Below are positions 1 through 8,048 of a stretch of DNA of 11,909 nt, piece by piece. The notes beneath the pieces are model-generated. The model did no database searches and had not been told where the DNA came from. It was given only the letters and a program-made list of their open reading frames with translations. A program made the position numbers and the translations under genes. Numbering within the stretch: the first letter of the stretch is position 1; each line of letters opens with the position of its first letter. The stretch spans positions 1 through 11,909 of the forward strand of contig CAYMWF010000057.1 of the NCBI GenBank assembly GCA_964394085.1, written 5' to 3'. This DNA comes from CAYMWF01 sp964394085 [NCBI: uncultured Gemmatimonadota bacterium] (GTDB taxonomy: Bacteria > GCA-2686955 > CAYMWF01).

Positions 1-14
1 CGTCGGGAGGGAAC

Positions 15-170
15 GTCGAACCTGGAAAAGGCCACATCCCTGGATGAAGTCGAACGAAGAAAATATTCTCATTCATGAAGGGAAGTCGAACCCTGGAAAA
101 GGTTCACATTCTTGAATAAGGCCGAACTGGGGAAAAATCGTATCTCCATGAGTGGAGGTTGACCCGGAAA
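15..170. repeat. Degenerate tandem repeat, period about 36 bp
   Basis: Five diverged copies begin with GTCGAA or a variant (GCCGAA, GTTGAC) at 15, 49, 85, 121 and 158, so the spacing is 34, 36, 36 and 37 bp. Most copies continue with a CTGGAAAA-like block and end near an ATGAA-like block (for example 44-48 and 75-79). The period is close to twelve codons, but all three forward frames contain stops across the array, so it is not a coding repeat now. The first 75 bases are open in frame 1 and could be the tail of an upstream gene, but nothing recognisable is encoded. The remaining 171-241 forms the leader of the next operon. A weak promoter-like pair, TTGATC (175-180) and TATACG (196-201), is separated by only 15 bp and I do not rely on it. 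Confidence 0.6.
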
Positions 171-241
171 TTTATTGATCTTTTGTGCGGCAGAGTATAC
201 GGATTGTGGAATTGATATAGATAAATTCAGCGGAGGTATTC

Positions 242-916
242 ATGCAGACCCTCAGACATGTTCTCGCGGATCAGGCCGGCTTCATCGAACTCGGTTCTTT
301 TGTGCTGGACCTGGTTCTTGCCGCTATTTGCGCGATCATATTGAGTAAAATCTATACTCGTTGGGGAGATTCTTTTTCGAACCGAAGAAGATTCGCCGAC
401 AACTTTCTGATTGTCACGATTGCGACCACTTTTATCATCGCCGTGGTAAAATCATCACTGGCCCTGTCTCTGGGCCTGGTCGGCGCACTGTCGATTATCA
501 GGTTCAGAACGGCCATCAAAGAACCTGAGGAGCTGGCGTATCTTTTCCTCGCCATCGGGCTTGGCGTAGGCTTCGGCGCGGACCAGCCCGTCATTTCGAT
601 TCTTGCGGCGGCATTCGTGATTTCTCTCATCTGGCTGAGACGGACACTCCGCAAGGGCGAAAAGAATGTCAATTTCCATCTGACCGTCGGCGGCCGCGGC
701 TCCGGCGCTTTCAGCCTGGAAGATGTTGTCGACATTCTGAAACCCAGTTGCGTACAGTTGGAGCTCGTGCGGTTCGATGATACCGAGACAGCTTTCGAAG
801 CTTCTTTTCAACTGGAATTCAAATCCTTCCCCGAACTCAACAAGGCCAAGTCAGCTTTGAAAGAATTATCCGAATCGATGGAAATCACGTTTTTAAGCAG
901 CAGAGGTATCGGATAG
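242..916 (+). CDS. DUF4956 domain-containing integral membrane protein
   Basis: A 224-residue protein starting at ATG 242, with a good Shine-Dalgarno GGAGG at 232-236. Hydrophobic segments lie at about residues 18-37, 54-72, 95-113 and 117-132. The stretch around residues 81-110 (GALSIIRFRTAIKEPEELAY, then a glycine-rich helix) is the hallmark of the DUF4956 family. Residues 143-224 are soluble and look like a small alpha/beta domain, probably cytoplasmic. The biochemical role of DUF4956 is not established. The family is commonly found beside VTC-domain and CotH-domain genes, as here: the CotH gene starts one base after this stop codon, so the two are surely co-transcribed. I infer a membrane partner of the envelope-associated CotH/VTC pair. 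Family assignment is firm, function is open. Confidence 0.92.
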   Translation: MQTLRHVLADQAGFIELGSFVLDLVLAAICAIILSKIYTRWGDSFSNRRRFADNFLIVTIATTFIIAVVKSSLALSLGLVGALSIIRFRTAIKEPEELAYLFLAIGLGVGFGADQPVISILAAAFVISLIWLRRTLRKGEKNVNFHLTVGGRGSGAFSLEDVVDILKPSCVQLELVRFDDTETAFEASFQLEFKSFPELNKAKSALKELSESMEITFLSSRGIG

Positions 917-917
917 C

Positions 918-3563
918 ATGCGCCTTCTGGATGAACAGCCCCGCAGCCTCTGGGGCAGGCTCTTATATGGAACCACCGCGAAAAAGACGCTTCTGCTTCT
1001 TATCCTGATCTTCTTTTTCCTGATTATTCCGGCGGGTGCGCTGCTGATAAAAGGAACCGGACCCGGCGGGAAAGCATTCTTACATTCGGGCGGCGTCGGC
1101 GGCGCACTCAAGAGAAGCTCGGCGTATTTCTGTCGAACCTTCACGGGTAGAACGACGAGCATAGAAATCCCCTCCATGGACATAAGCATGAAGAAGGGAG
1201 CCTACCGAAAGATACTTGCCAAGCGTGAAGAATCGCTGGGGAAACCGATTTTCCTCACCGGACCCGACGATTACGTGCGCGCTTTCGTCAGGATAGGCGA
1301 AGACCTGTCCGAAGTCAGGATCAGGCTGAAAGGCGATTGGATTTCACAACTGGAACACAGCAGAAAATGGTCATTCCGTATCGAGGTAAAGGGAGACGAT
1401 TCGATACTCGGGATGAAGCGTTTCTCTATTCATCACCCCAGGAGCAGGAATTATATAGGAGAATGGCTGTTTCACCGCGCCTTGAAAAGGTCAGGGATCA
1501 TCGCCCTGAGATACGAATTTCTGGATGTCACCCTCAATAACCGGCACCTCGGAATCTACGCCATGGAGGAACACTTCGAAAAACGCCTCGTGGAGAACAA
1601 CCGCAGGCGTGAGGGCCCGATTCTCCGCTTCAATGAAGACCTTGTATGGGAAGACGCCTATCTATTCCACGACGCCCCCCGCGAAAGCAAGGGAACCGGA
1701 ACCCGGAGTTTCAGAGCCAGCAGCATCGATGCTTTCAATACAGGCCGGATACTGAACGATCCCGTTCTGTTCGAACAGTTTAAAACCGGCGCCAGCCTCC
1801 TCGAGGCCGTGCGGCTGGGACGTTTGAAAACGAGTGAGGCTTTCGACGTCGGGCTGATGGCGGACTACCTGGCCATGCTGGATCTATTCGGCGGCAAGCA
1901 CGCCATTTCTTTCTTGAATCTGAGGTTCTATTACAACCCGGTAACCTCTCTACTGGAGCCGATCGGTTTCGACGCGAATGCCGGTGGAAGAACAATAGCC
2001 CTGATCGGAGAGGGCGCTCGAGTCGATTTGACGGAATCCACCGTTCACGAACGCTTCAAGGAAGACCTGCTCAGCGACCCGGTGTTTTTCAAGGCTTACA
2101 TCGGCGCGCTGGAGCGGATTTCCAGAAAAGAATGGCTGGACGACTTTTTCGGCGAACTGGACGACGAACTCGATAAAAACTTAACAATCCTGCGTTCGGA
2201 ATTTACCAACTGGTCTTTTTCGAAGAATGCCTACTACCGGAATGCTGAATATATCAGGAAAATGCTGAGCGCTTCGGTTACCGCCGTCCACGCTTATATC
2301 GAAAAGCCCGGAGCCTCCCCCCCCGGCAAAATAATCGTAAAAGCGGGAAACATTCAAAAATTGCCGGTCGAGGTGCTGAGTATCAGGTCAAAGGACGGTG
2401 AAATTCTATTCGATTTCGAGGGTAGAGAACCGGTGCTTCAGCCCAGGTTGACCCACGTCAGTTATGTCCCGATCGAATTCTCCCCCGGGCGGGACGCCTA
2501 TCCTGCCGGCGGCTTGCGAGAAGACCTCTTCCTGGATTACAGGATTTTCGGAACCGGGCCGGAAGGCAGACGCAGCGTCGAGGTTTACCCCTGGCCGTTT
2601 CTTGAAGAAGATTTCGCCGTGAATTATCTCGCTGAAAAAGCCCCGAACGTCGAAAACTTCGACTTTCTGGTCATCGACGAGGATGAGAAGGAAATACTGG
2701 TCAAACCCGGGGTCTGGACCATCGACCGGAACCTCATGATCCCGGCGGGATACCTGGTGCGAGGCGGTGAGGCGACGGAAATCAGGCTGGTGAACGGTGC
2801 GAGCATCGTCACTCGCTCGCCCCTTTTCCTGACCGGCAGCGAGGAGGCGCCGATCGTTTTCAGCGCCGACTCCACCGGGAAAGGAATGCTCTGCTTGAAT
2901 ACCGGCGGGAAGTCCACCCTCGATCACGTAATATTCAAAAACCTGTCGGCGCCGTTGCGGGGAGGGAGCAGGCTGACGGGCGCGGTCACTTTCTACGAGG
3001 CGAACGTCAAGCTCTACAAGTGCCTGTTCGTCGAAGCCAGGTGTGAAGACGCCCTGAACATTGTCCGATCCGACTTTGAAATCGAGCAGTGCCTGGTCAG
3101 GGATGCCTTTTCAGACGGACTGGACGTCGATTTCGGAGAGGGTTCGATCCGGAAATGCTCCTTCGATAAAACAGGGAATGACGCCATTGACCTTGCCGGC
3201 AGTTATGCCGTTATCGAGGATTGCTACGTGAGCAACGCGGGAGACAAGGGTTTGACGGTAGGAGAGGACAGCGAAGCCGGCGTCACGGATCTGACCGTTA
3301 CCGGCAGTTATATCGCGGTGGGCGGAAAGGATGCGTCAGAGGTCGTCATCGACGGTCTCATCGTATCGGATTGCAGCTACGGACTGACCGCCTATCAGAA
3401 AAAACCCGAATTCGGCCCGGCGGAGCTGAAGGTTAAGAACTTGTCGATCGACGGCGCGAAGCAGGAAATCCTCGTCGAAACAGGTTCTTCGATTACGGTA
3501 GACAATATACTGACCACCGGAACCGAGACGAACGTTTTCGAACTTCTTTATCCCGAGGGGTGA
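918..3563 (+). CDS. CotH-type protein kinase-like domain with N-terminal membrane anchor and C-terminal beta-helix
   Basis: An 881-residue protein. A single hydrophobic helix at about 22-44, after a short basic N-terminus, should anchor it with the bulk outside the cytoplasm. Residues about 115-460 match the CotH family (atypical kinase fold, known from spore-coat CotH): LKGDW at 137-141, the GIYAMEEHFEKRLVE block at 212-226, the ADYLAMLDLFGGKH region at 315-328, and GFDAN at 350-354 in the place of the usual PWDLD-type metal-binding loop. Residues about 595-870 form a right-handed parallel beta-helix. Turns of about 22 residues repeat motifs such as EDALNI, SDGLDVDF and NDAIDL, and carry stacked cysteines at 702, 725, 747 and 769. 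The gene starts one base after the DUF4956 stop and is followed after 24 bp by the VTC gene. Substrate and catalytic activity are unknown; the beta-helix suggests binding of a polymer or surface glycan (inference). Confidence 0.9.
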   Translation: MRLLDEQPRSLWGRLLYGTTAKKTLLLLILIFFFLIIPAGALLIKGTGPGGKAFLHSGGVGGALKRSSAYFCRTFTGRTTSIEIPSMDISMKKGAYRKILAKREESLGKPIFLTGPDDYVRAFVRIGEDLSEVRIRLKGDWISQLEHSRKWSFRIEVKGDDSILGMKRFSIHHPRSRNYIGEWLFHRALKRSGIIALRYEFLDVTLNNRHLGIYAMEEHFEKRLVENNRRREGPILRFNEDLVWEDAYLFHDAPRESKGTGTRSFRASSIDAFNTGRILNDPVLFEQFKTGASLLEAVRLGRLKTSEAFDVGLMADYLAMLDLFGGKHAISFLNLRFYYNPVTSLLEPIGFDANAGGRTIALIGEGARVDLTESTVHERFKEDLLSDPVFFKAYIGALERISRKEWLDDFFGELDDELDKNLTILRSEFTNWSFSKNAYYRNAEYIRKMLSASVTAVHAYIEKPGASPPGKIIVKAGNIQKLPVEVLSIRSKDGEILFDFEGREPVLQPRLTHVSYVPIEFSPGRDAYPAGGLREDLFLDYRIFGTGPEGRRSVEVYPWPFLEEDFAVNYLAEKAPNVENFDFLVIDEDEKEILVKPGVWTIDRNLMIPAGYLVRGGEATEIRLVNGASIVTRSPLFLTGSEEAPIVFSADSTGKGMLCLNTGGKSTLDHVIFKNLSAPLRGGSRLTGAVTFYEANVKLYKCLFVEARCEDALNIVRSDFEIEQCLVRDAFSDGLDVDFGEGSIRKCSFDKTGNDAIDLAGSYAVIEDCYVSNAGDKGLTVGEDSEAGVTDLTVTGSYIAVGGKDASEVVIDGLIVSDCSYGLTAYQKKPEFGPAELKVKNLSIDGAKQEILVETGSSITVDNILTTGTETNVFELLYPEG

Positions 3564-3587
3564 GCGAACGGTCGGACCAGGAAACCG

Positions 3588-4277
3588 ATGAAAAAACCTG
3601 AAGTCCAGGATTTTCGATATGAACGCAAGTTCCTTCTCGAAGGGCTCGATCGTCACCTCGTGAAGGCCATGGTTAAATCCCATCCGGGTATGTTTTCTGA
3701 AATCTACCATCCCAGGACCGTAAACAATATCTACCTGGATTCGGTGGATTTCGACAGTTATTCAGCCAATGTGGTAGGGATTTCAGAGAGAATAAAAGCC
3801 CGGGTCAGGTGGTACGGCGACGAGATGCATAAAATCGCGGGCCCCGTCCTGGAATTCAAGATCAAAAGCGGTTTCCTCGGGAAGAAAGACAGGTTTACCC
3901 TGGAACCCTTCGTACTCGACGAGGGTTTTTCGAGCAGGTACTTCAGGAATTTCATCAGGGAATCGGAGCTGCCGGGTGAAGTGAAGGCATCTCTTGCGGC
4001 CCTCGACGTGGTGCTGCTCAACCGTTACCGCCGCACCTATTTTTTGTCCGCCGACAAAAAATTCAGAATCACCATCGATACCGACATGGAATATTACAGG
4101 ATCGCCGGGCTGCGTAATAGCTACCTGTCAAGGATTTCAGATCGGAACAGCGTCGTCGTCGAATTGAAATATGACCCCGTTGACGATGTCAGGGCGGAAA
4201 GGATCACCAGCGCCTTCCCCTTCAGAGTCACTAAAAACTCCAAGTACGTCCAGGGAATCGATCGTTGCTGGAGCTGA
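3588..4277 (+). CDS. VTC domain-containing (polyphosphate polymerase-like) protein
   Basis: A 229-residue soluble protein with no signal peptide or membrane segment, so probably cytoplasmic. It carries the ordered charged strands of a VTC/triphosphate-tunnel fold: RYERKF (10-15), YLDS (49-52), ERIKARVRWY (67-76), LEFKIK (88-93), NRYRRTYF (145-152), RITIDTDM (160-167), VELKYD (191-196) and a final SKYVQGI (218-224). In this fold the alternating Lys/Arg and Glu side chains line a tunnel that binds phosphate chains and metal ions. In yeast the Vtc4 domain makes polyphosphate from ATP; activity of the bacterial standalone homologues is mostly untested. It is the third gene of the DUF4956-CotH operon, 24 bp after CotH, which supports a joint role. 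All signature residues look intact, so catalysis is plausible, but the substrate is inferred. Confidence 0.92.
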   Translation: MKKPEVQDFRYERKFLLEGLDRHLVKAMVKSHPGMFSEIYHPRTVNNIYLDSVDFDSYSANVVGISERIKARVRWYGDEMHKIAGPVLEFKIKSGFLGKKDRFTLEPFVLDEGFSSRYFRNFIRESELPGEVKASLAALDVVLLNRYRRTYFLSADKKFRITIDTDMEYYRIAGLRNSYLSRISDRNSVVVELKYDPVDDVRAERITSAFPFRVTKNSKYVQGIDRCWS

Positions 4278-4340
4278 ACCCCTCCTCCTTCTTTCCGCCC
4301 AAACCGCTTCAAGAACATTTCGTCCATGTGGATCAAATCG

Positions 4341-4422
4341 GGTCAGGCGAATGCACCCTGACCAGGCAGGTGCCAGCCGGTTCGGAGGTGCCGCCGGGTG
4401 CGGTGGATGCGCGCGGATCCAC
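4341..4422. terminator. Possible hairpin terminators between convergent genes
   Basis: The 145 bp between the convergent VTC and HEAT-repeat genes hold two inverted repeats. GGTCAGG (4341-4347) pairs with CCTGACC (4357-4363) over a 9-nt loop. GTGGAT (4403-4408) pairs with ATCCAC (4417-4422) over a GC-rich loop and abuts the stop codon of the minus-strand gene. Neither has a real T tract; read on the minus strand the first is followed only by CGATTT. They could end transcription from either side, but the evidence is just the pairing and the convergent context. Confidence 0.3.
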
Positions 4423-7400
4423 TCAGTTCAAAACCAGGTTGCCGGTCGAAAATTCCTGCCTGCGGTGCTCGAACAGCTTCTTTTCATGGCCCGTAGCTGA
4501 ATCGATGGCCTCGGCAATCGTTTTGTCGGCGTTTTCATCGTCTCCGGTGAGGTAGTAGAGAACGGCGAGGGTGTCGAGGTTCATCGGGTTCTTCCGGCAA
4601 TCGACCGACTCGCGGGCGAGAGAGAGAGCCCTGGTCAGATCTTTCCCGGCGACGGCCAGGTTCCATGCGATTCCGTTCAGGAGATCGGACAGCTCCTTCG
4701 AAGCGCCGGCGTGGCCGGGAACAGCGGCCAGGATACTCCTGTAGCGTTCTATCGCTTCCTCCTCAAAACCTCTGCTTTTCGATTCTCTCGCATCTTTCAA
4801 AGTTTCATATGTAGCGGAATGTGACGCGGTATCGAATGATTTTGACGCAGTCGACCACCATTCTTTCCAGGTCTTGCGGTCAGCGGGCAGGGAAATACCG
4901 GTATAATCGGTGAGGAAGCCGGTGACGAGCTGGTCTCTCATCGGACGGTTTTTCCAGTCCAGAAGATCGATCAATGCATAAAGCCCCGCTTTATCGTCGA
5001 AACCGGCCAGCAGAGCACGGGCCGCCCGGCATCGCACGAACTTTGACCGGTCTTGGAGCGCCCTCTTCAGAAGCGGTACGGCGTCTTCGTCCCCGACGGC
5101 GCCGAGCGCTCCGGCCGCCTGGCCGCGGACCTGGTGCGACCTGTCTCTTCGCAGGATTCGTGCAAGAGCGGCGAAAGAGTCGGGAGCTTCGAGGCCGGCA
5201 AGAGCGATTGCGGCACGGCGTCTTACCCGCCAGTCCCGGTCCTCGAGCCCGGTGAGAAGGGGCGCCAGGGCGTCATCCGCCCTGCACCCGCCGAGAGCGA
5301 GACATGCCATGCTCCGCACCTCCCAGGAGGGATCCGATAAAGCGAGCTCCGCGATCTTACCGGCGGTTTTTTGATCCGCGCGACCGGTTCTTTCGACCGC
5401 CATCAGCCCGAGGAGCCGCATATCGTAGTCTTCCCGATCCAGTAGAGGCGAGAGCGCGGAGCAGAGACTGGTATCGAGCATGTCCGCAACGATCATAGCC
5501 TGGACCAGATCGATGAGGTTGCGACGCACCCCCGGTTCCGGAAAGGCGGCGGCGGAGCAGAAGCCCTTCGCCAGCATTCCAGGATCATCGGCAAGCAGTT
5601 TTCGAGCCGCCAGGCGCTCGAGCGGCGAGGGTGCGGCGAGGGTGCGCAGAAGTTTCCCGAATTCCTCGTCCTCAAAACCTTCGAGAGTCCGGTCAGGGGG
5701 AGGAGTCGGAGCCCACCAGCCGCTGTTTTCAGGCGGCGGGGGAGGTGCCGCCGAATCTTCGCCATAGCCGTAATCCCCTTCCGACCAGACCGCATCATTC
5801 CGGTATTTTCTTCCCCTGTAGACGTCTTCACCTCCGAAATCGAGAAAGAAACCGGTCGAAAAAGCCTCGTCGCCGAAAGGCCAGTCGGCCCTGCCGTAGT
5901 TGTTCTCCCAGCCGGCATAGTTGTCATCGCCGGAAGCGTCGAAAAAGATTCCGGTGCCTTTGGGCTTGTGGCCGTAGCCGATACCTCCGCTCGTACGATA
6001 GGAATCATCGCCGGCCAGGTCGACGAAAACGCCGGATGATCGATCGAGGCTGTATCCGTCGTTTCCATAGAATCCCGTCCGGATATCGTTCCCATCCCTG
6101 TCGAGGGCCACCGCGGCGGCAAGGTGGACCCCCACTCCGCGGCAGTATCTTTCGGCGTAGTAGGTATCATTGCCGCCGGAGTCGGCGAGCATGCCGAGGG
6201 CGAATACATAGCTTCCGCCCTGACCGATGTTGTAAGCATGGTAAAGATCGTTGCCGCCGGCATCGCTCAGGAAACCGATACCCCCGTAGACCGTGATCTT
6301 CCCGGACGGCGGCCACGGCCTCATGCCGCTGGCGGCTCCCTGGGCGCAGGACGAGTCCCAGTCGTAGTAGAAACCGTATTTCCCGCCGGCCCTGTAGATG
6401 TCGTCTCCGCCGGCCTCGGCAAGAATGGAGACGCCGAGGGTCGAAGCGCTTCCCTGGCCGTTGGCGGCGCACCTGTAAGAGTCCCTGCCGCCCCTCTCCG
6501 AGAAGATGCTGTATCCGAATATCGAAAAACACTGCACACCGAGATCCGCGTCATAGGTGTCGTCACCACCACCTTCGAAAAAGAACGAGCAGCCGGCGAG
6601 CGCGGCGCCCTGAGAGTAGTGGCCGGAAATATAACGATCATCGCCCGCGAGATCGAGAAACAATGCGACACCTGCAACAGCCGAGCCCTGTGCGAAACCG
6701 TCGCTCCTGTAAACATCGTCGCCGTCCAGATCGGCGTGGAAAGCGACGCCGGAGCCGCCCATCGAAGTAGAAGCGGGCCGGCCAAGGTAGAGATCGTCCC
6801 CGCCGAGATCGAGCATAAAAGCGGCCTCCCCCGAGTGAATATCGTCGCCCGCGCCGGCTACGACCACCCTTCCTATCGGGGTGATCTCATCGAACAGGAT
6901 TCCCGTTCCGAGCTCCGACGGCTCAAGCGACGGGGCTGATTCGACGGCGCGACGGAAAGCGTCGGCCTCTTCAGCCAGGGAAGCTGCGGCGTGCAGCAAG
7001 GGAGCCAAGTCGGCCCCGGAAAGTATCCCGATAAGTTCCACACAGTCATCTATTTCCGCGGTGTATCCCCTGATCGACTCACCACCGGGGCTCTTGCGGA
7101 CGAAATATCCCGGCAGGAGATCCGCCGCCCGGGCCCGCTCCTCATCCGTAAGGGACGAAAATGCAATGTCGCGGGCATCCGCGGCCGCGGCCATTCTGCC
7201 GAGCATCCCGGCCGCGGGGCCGGAGTACTCGGTCGGAACGCCGGATTCTTCCAGGGCGATGCGGAATGTGTCGACCCAGGCTGGTGTTTCCGCAGATGCC
7301 GGTGTGATTCCCGGGGACGCCATGGTCTGAGCGGAGAGTCTGTAAGCCAGGGAAAAGAGAGCGGACAGGCTGCCGGAGGCGGATTTGACCTGGCCGTCGG

Positions 7401-7698
7401 CCCAGTCGATGACTTCAGGCATAACAAGGGGCTCGCGAAGACAGGTGTCGATCAGCGGCATCCTGCCTGCGGTGCTGTAAGGCACCTCGTACCACTTGGG
7501 ACTTTCGATATCGAGCGGAGTGCGCCCCTGGCAGGCCAGGATTTCCTCTATCCTGCCGCGCGCCGTTTTCCAAAGGCCCTTCCGGGGGTCTTCAACGGAT
7601 CCGTCGGCTGCGGCGACTGGAGACAGCGGTAAAAGCAAGCATACGAATACGAAACAAAAAAAAGGCAGGCATGGGATCCCGTTTGGATTTTTCAGCAT
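4423..7698 (-). CDS. Exported GDD-Y repeat (beta-solenoid-like), HEAT-repeat and TPR-like protein
   Basis: A 1091-residue protein from ATG 7698. I prefer this to the ATG at 7710 (1095 aa) because GGAG lies six bases before it; residue numbers here count from 7710. The N-terminus has a signal peptide (hydrophobic 14-33, cleavage near PVAAADG). Residues 286-633 hold thirteen copies of a D-x-x-G-[DGNER]-D-x-Y motif, mostly 26-27 residues apart, with a mid-turn QG, which suggests a beta-solenoid with acidic, perhaps calcium-binding, turns. A proline-rich linker (655-673) leads to HEAT/PBS-lyase-like helical repeats (about 685-930, for example EVRSMACLALGG and RVRRRAAIALAG), then a WKEWW motif (948-952) and TPR-like helices (about 965-1075). 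The architecture suggests an exported binding or scaffold protein. No enzymatic motif is visible. The gene stands alone, convergent with the VTC operon and divergent from the selenoprotein gene. Function unknown. Confidence 0.88.
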   Translation of the reverse strand: MLKNPNGIPCLPFFCFVFVCLLLPLSPVAAADGSVEDPRKGLWKTARGRIEEILACQGRTPLDIESPKWYEVPYSTAGRMPLIDTCLREPLVMPEVIDWADGQVKSASGSLSALFSLAYRLSAQTMASPGITPASAETPAWVDTFRIALEESGVPTEYSGPAAGMLGRMAAAADARDIAFSSLTDEERARAADLLPGYFVRKSPGGESIRGYTAEIDDCVELIGILSGADLAPLLHAAASLAEEADAFRRAVESAPSLEPSELGTGILFDEITPIGRVVVAGAGDDIHSGEAAFMLDLGGDDLYLGRPASTSMGGSGVAFHADLDGDDVYRSDGFAQGSAVAGVALFLDLAGDDRYISGHYSQGAALAGCSFFFEGGGDDTYDADLGVQCFSIFGYSIFSERGGRDSYRCAANGQGSASTLGVSILAEAGGDDIYRAGGKYGFYYDWDSSCAQGAASGMRPWPPSGKITVYGGIGFLSDAGGNDLYHAYNIGQGGSYVFALGMLADSGGNDTYYAERYCRGVGVHLAAAVALDRDGNDIRTGFYGNDGYSLDRSSGVFVDLAGDDSYRTSGGIGYGHKPKGTGIFFDASGDDNYAGWENNYGRADWPFGDEAFSTGFFLDFGGEDVYRGRKYRNDAVWSEGDYGYGEDSAAPPPPPENSGWWAPTPPPDRTLEGFEDEEFGKLLRTLAAPSPLERLAARKLLADDPGMLAKGFCSAAAFPEPGVRRNLIDLVQAMIVADMLDTSLCSALSPLLDREDYDMRLLGLMAVERTGRADQKTAGKIAELALSDPSWEVRSMACLALGGCRADDALAPLLTGLEDRDWRVRRRAAIALAGLEAPDSFAALARILRRDRSHQVRGQAAGALGAVGDEDAVPLLKRALQDRSKFVRCRAARALLAGFDDKAGLYALIDLLDWKNRPMRDQLVTGFLTDYTGISLPADRKTWKEWWSTASKSFDTASHSATYETLKDARESKSRGFEEEAIERYRSILAAVPGHAGASKELSDLLNGIAWNLAVAGKDLTRALSLARESVDCRKNPMNLDTLAVLYYLTGDDENADKTIAEAIDSATGHEKKLFEHRRQEFSTGNLVLN

Positions 7699-7756
7699 TT
7701 CCGGCTCCATTCATTATTTACCTGGCGACGGAGTATCGTGGAAATCACAAGGCCAC

Positions 7757-7785
7757 ATTAAACTCGCCGGGTAAGTAACTGTCAA
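7757..7785 (-). promoter_or_regulatory. Near-consensus sigma-70 promoter for the GDD-Y/HEAT gene
   Basis: Read on the minus strand, TTGACA (7785-7780) is followed after exactly 17 bp by TTTAAT (7762-7757). The -35 box is perfect and the -10 box matches four of six consensus positions. Transcription would start near 7750, giving a leader of about 50 nt before the ATG at 7698. This is the clearest promoter in the window. Confidence 0.65.
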
Positions 7786-8033
7786 AGGGATCCGTGACCG
7801 GGCCTGGCCGATCTTCCTGTGATTCCTGTGTATTTATTTTTGCGGTACGCCTTCGGGGATGAAAAAGGAACAAATATTCCGCACAACCGAACAAAAATAA
7901 CCATATAAGTAAATTATTATCGAAAAATTTCCGGAATCAGGTTAATTTATCAACAGCCGCAAAAACTTTACACGAGAGAACCCGTCACTGCAAAACTATT
8001 CACTAATGCGCGGTTCCTCAGTAAAAACTTATC
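7786..8033. other. AT-rich divergent intergenic region, presumed regulatory
   Basis: About 340 bp separate the divergent HEAT and selenoprotein genes. The part nearer the selenoprotein (7855-7975) is clearly AT-rich compared with its surroundings. It includes a 9-bp-spaced direct repeat TTCCTGTG at 7814-7821 and 7823-7830, and a perfect palindrome TTCCGGAA at 7929-7936. I find no convincing -35/-10 pair for the plus strand; TTTACA (7967-7972) has no -10 box at the proper spacing. No gene, tRNA or obvious small RNA is visible. Confidence 0.4.
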
Positions 8034-8042
8034 AGGAGGAGG
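8034..8042 (+). promoter_or_regulatory. Strong Shine-Dalgarno site that fixes the GTG start of the selenoprotein
   Basis: AGGAGGAGG lies six bases before GTG 8049. It selects GTG 8049, which is followed by a clear signal peptide, and rules out overlapping frames in this stretch. It also shows that the first part of the interrupted gene is actively translated. Confidence 0.85.
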
Positions 8043-8048
8043 TCTTAC

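Noticed and set aside
5631-6939. Long plus-strand open frames (for example 5631-6296 and 6124-6939) opposite the GDD-Y/HEAT gene
   Set aside because: Their translations are low-complexity Arg/Gly/Pro-rich with no recognisable fold. They arise from the repetitive GC-rich codons of the real minus-strand gene.
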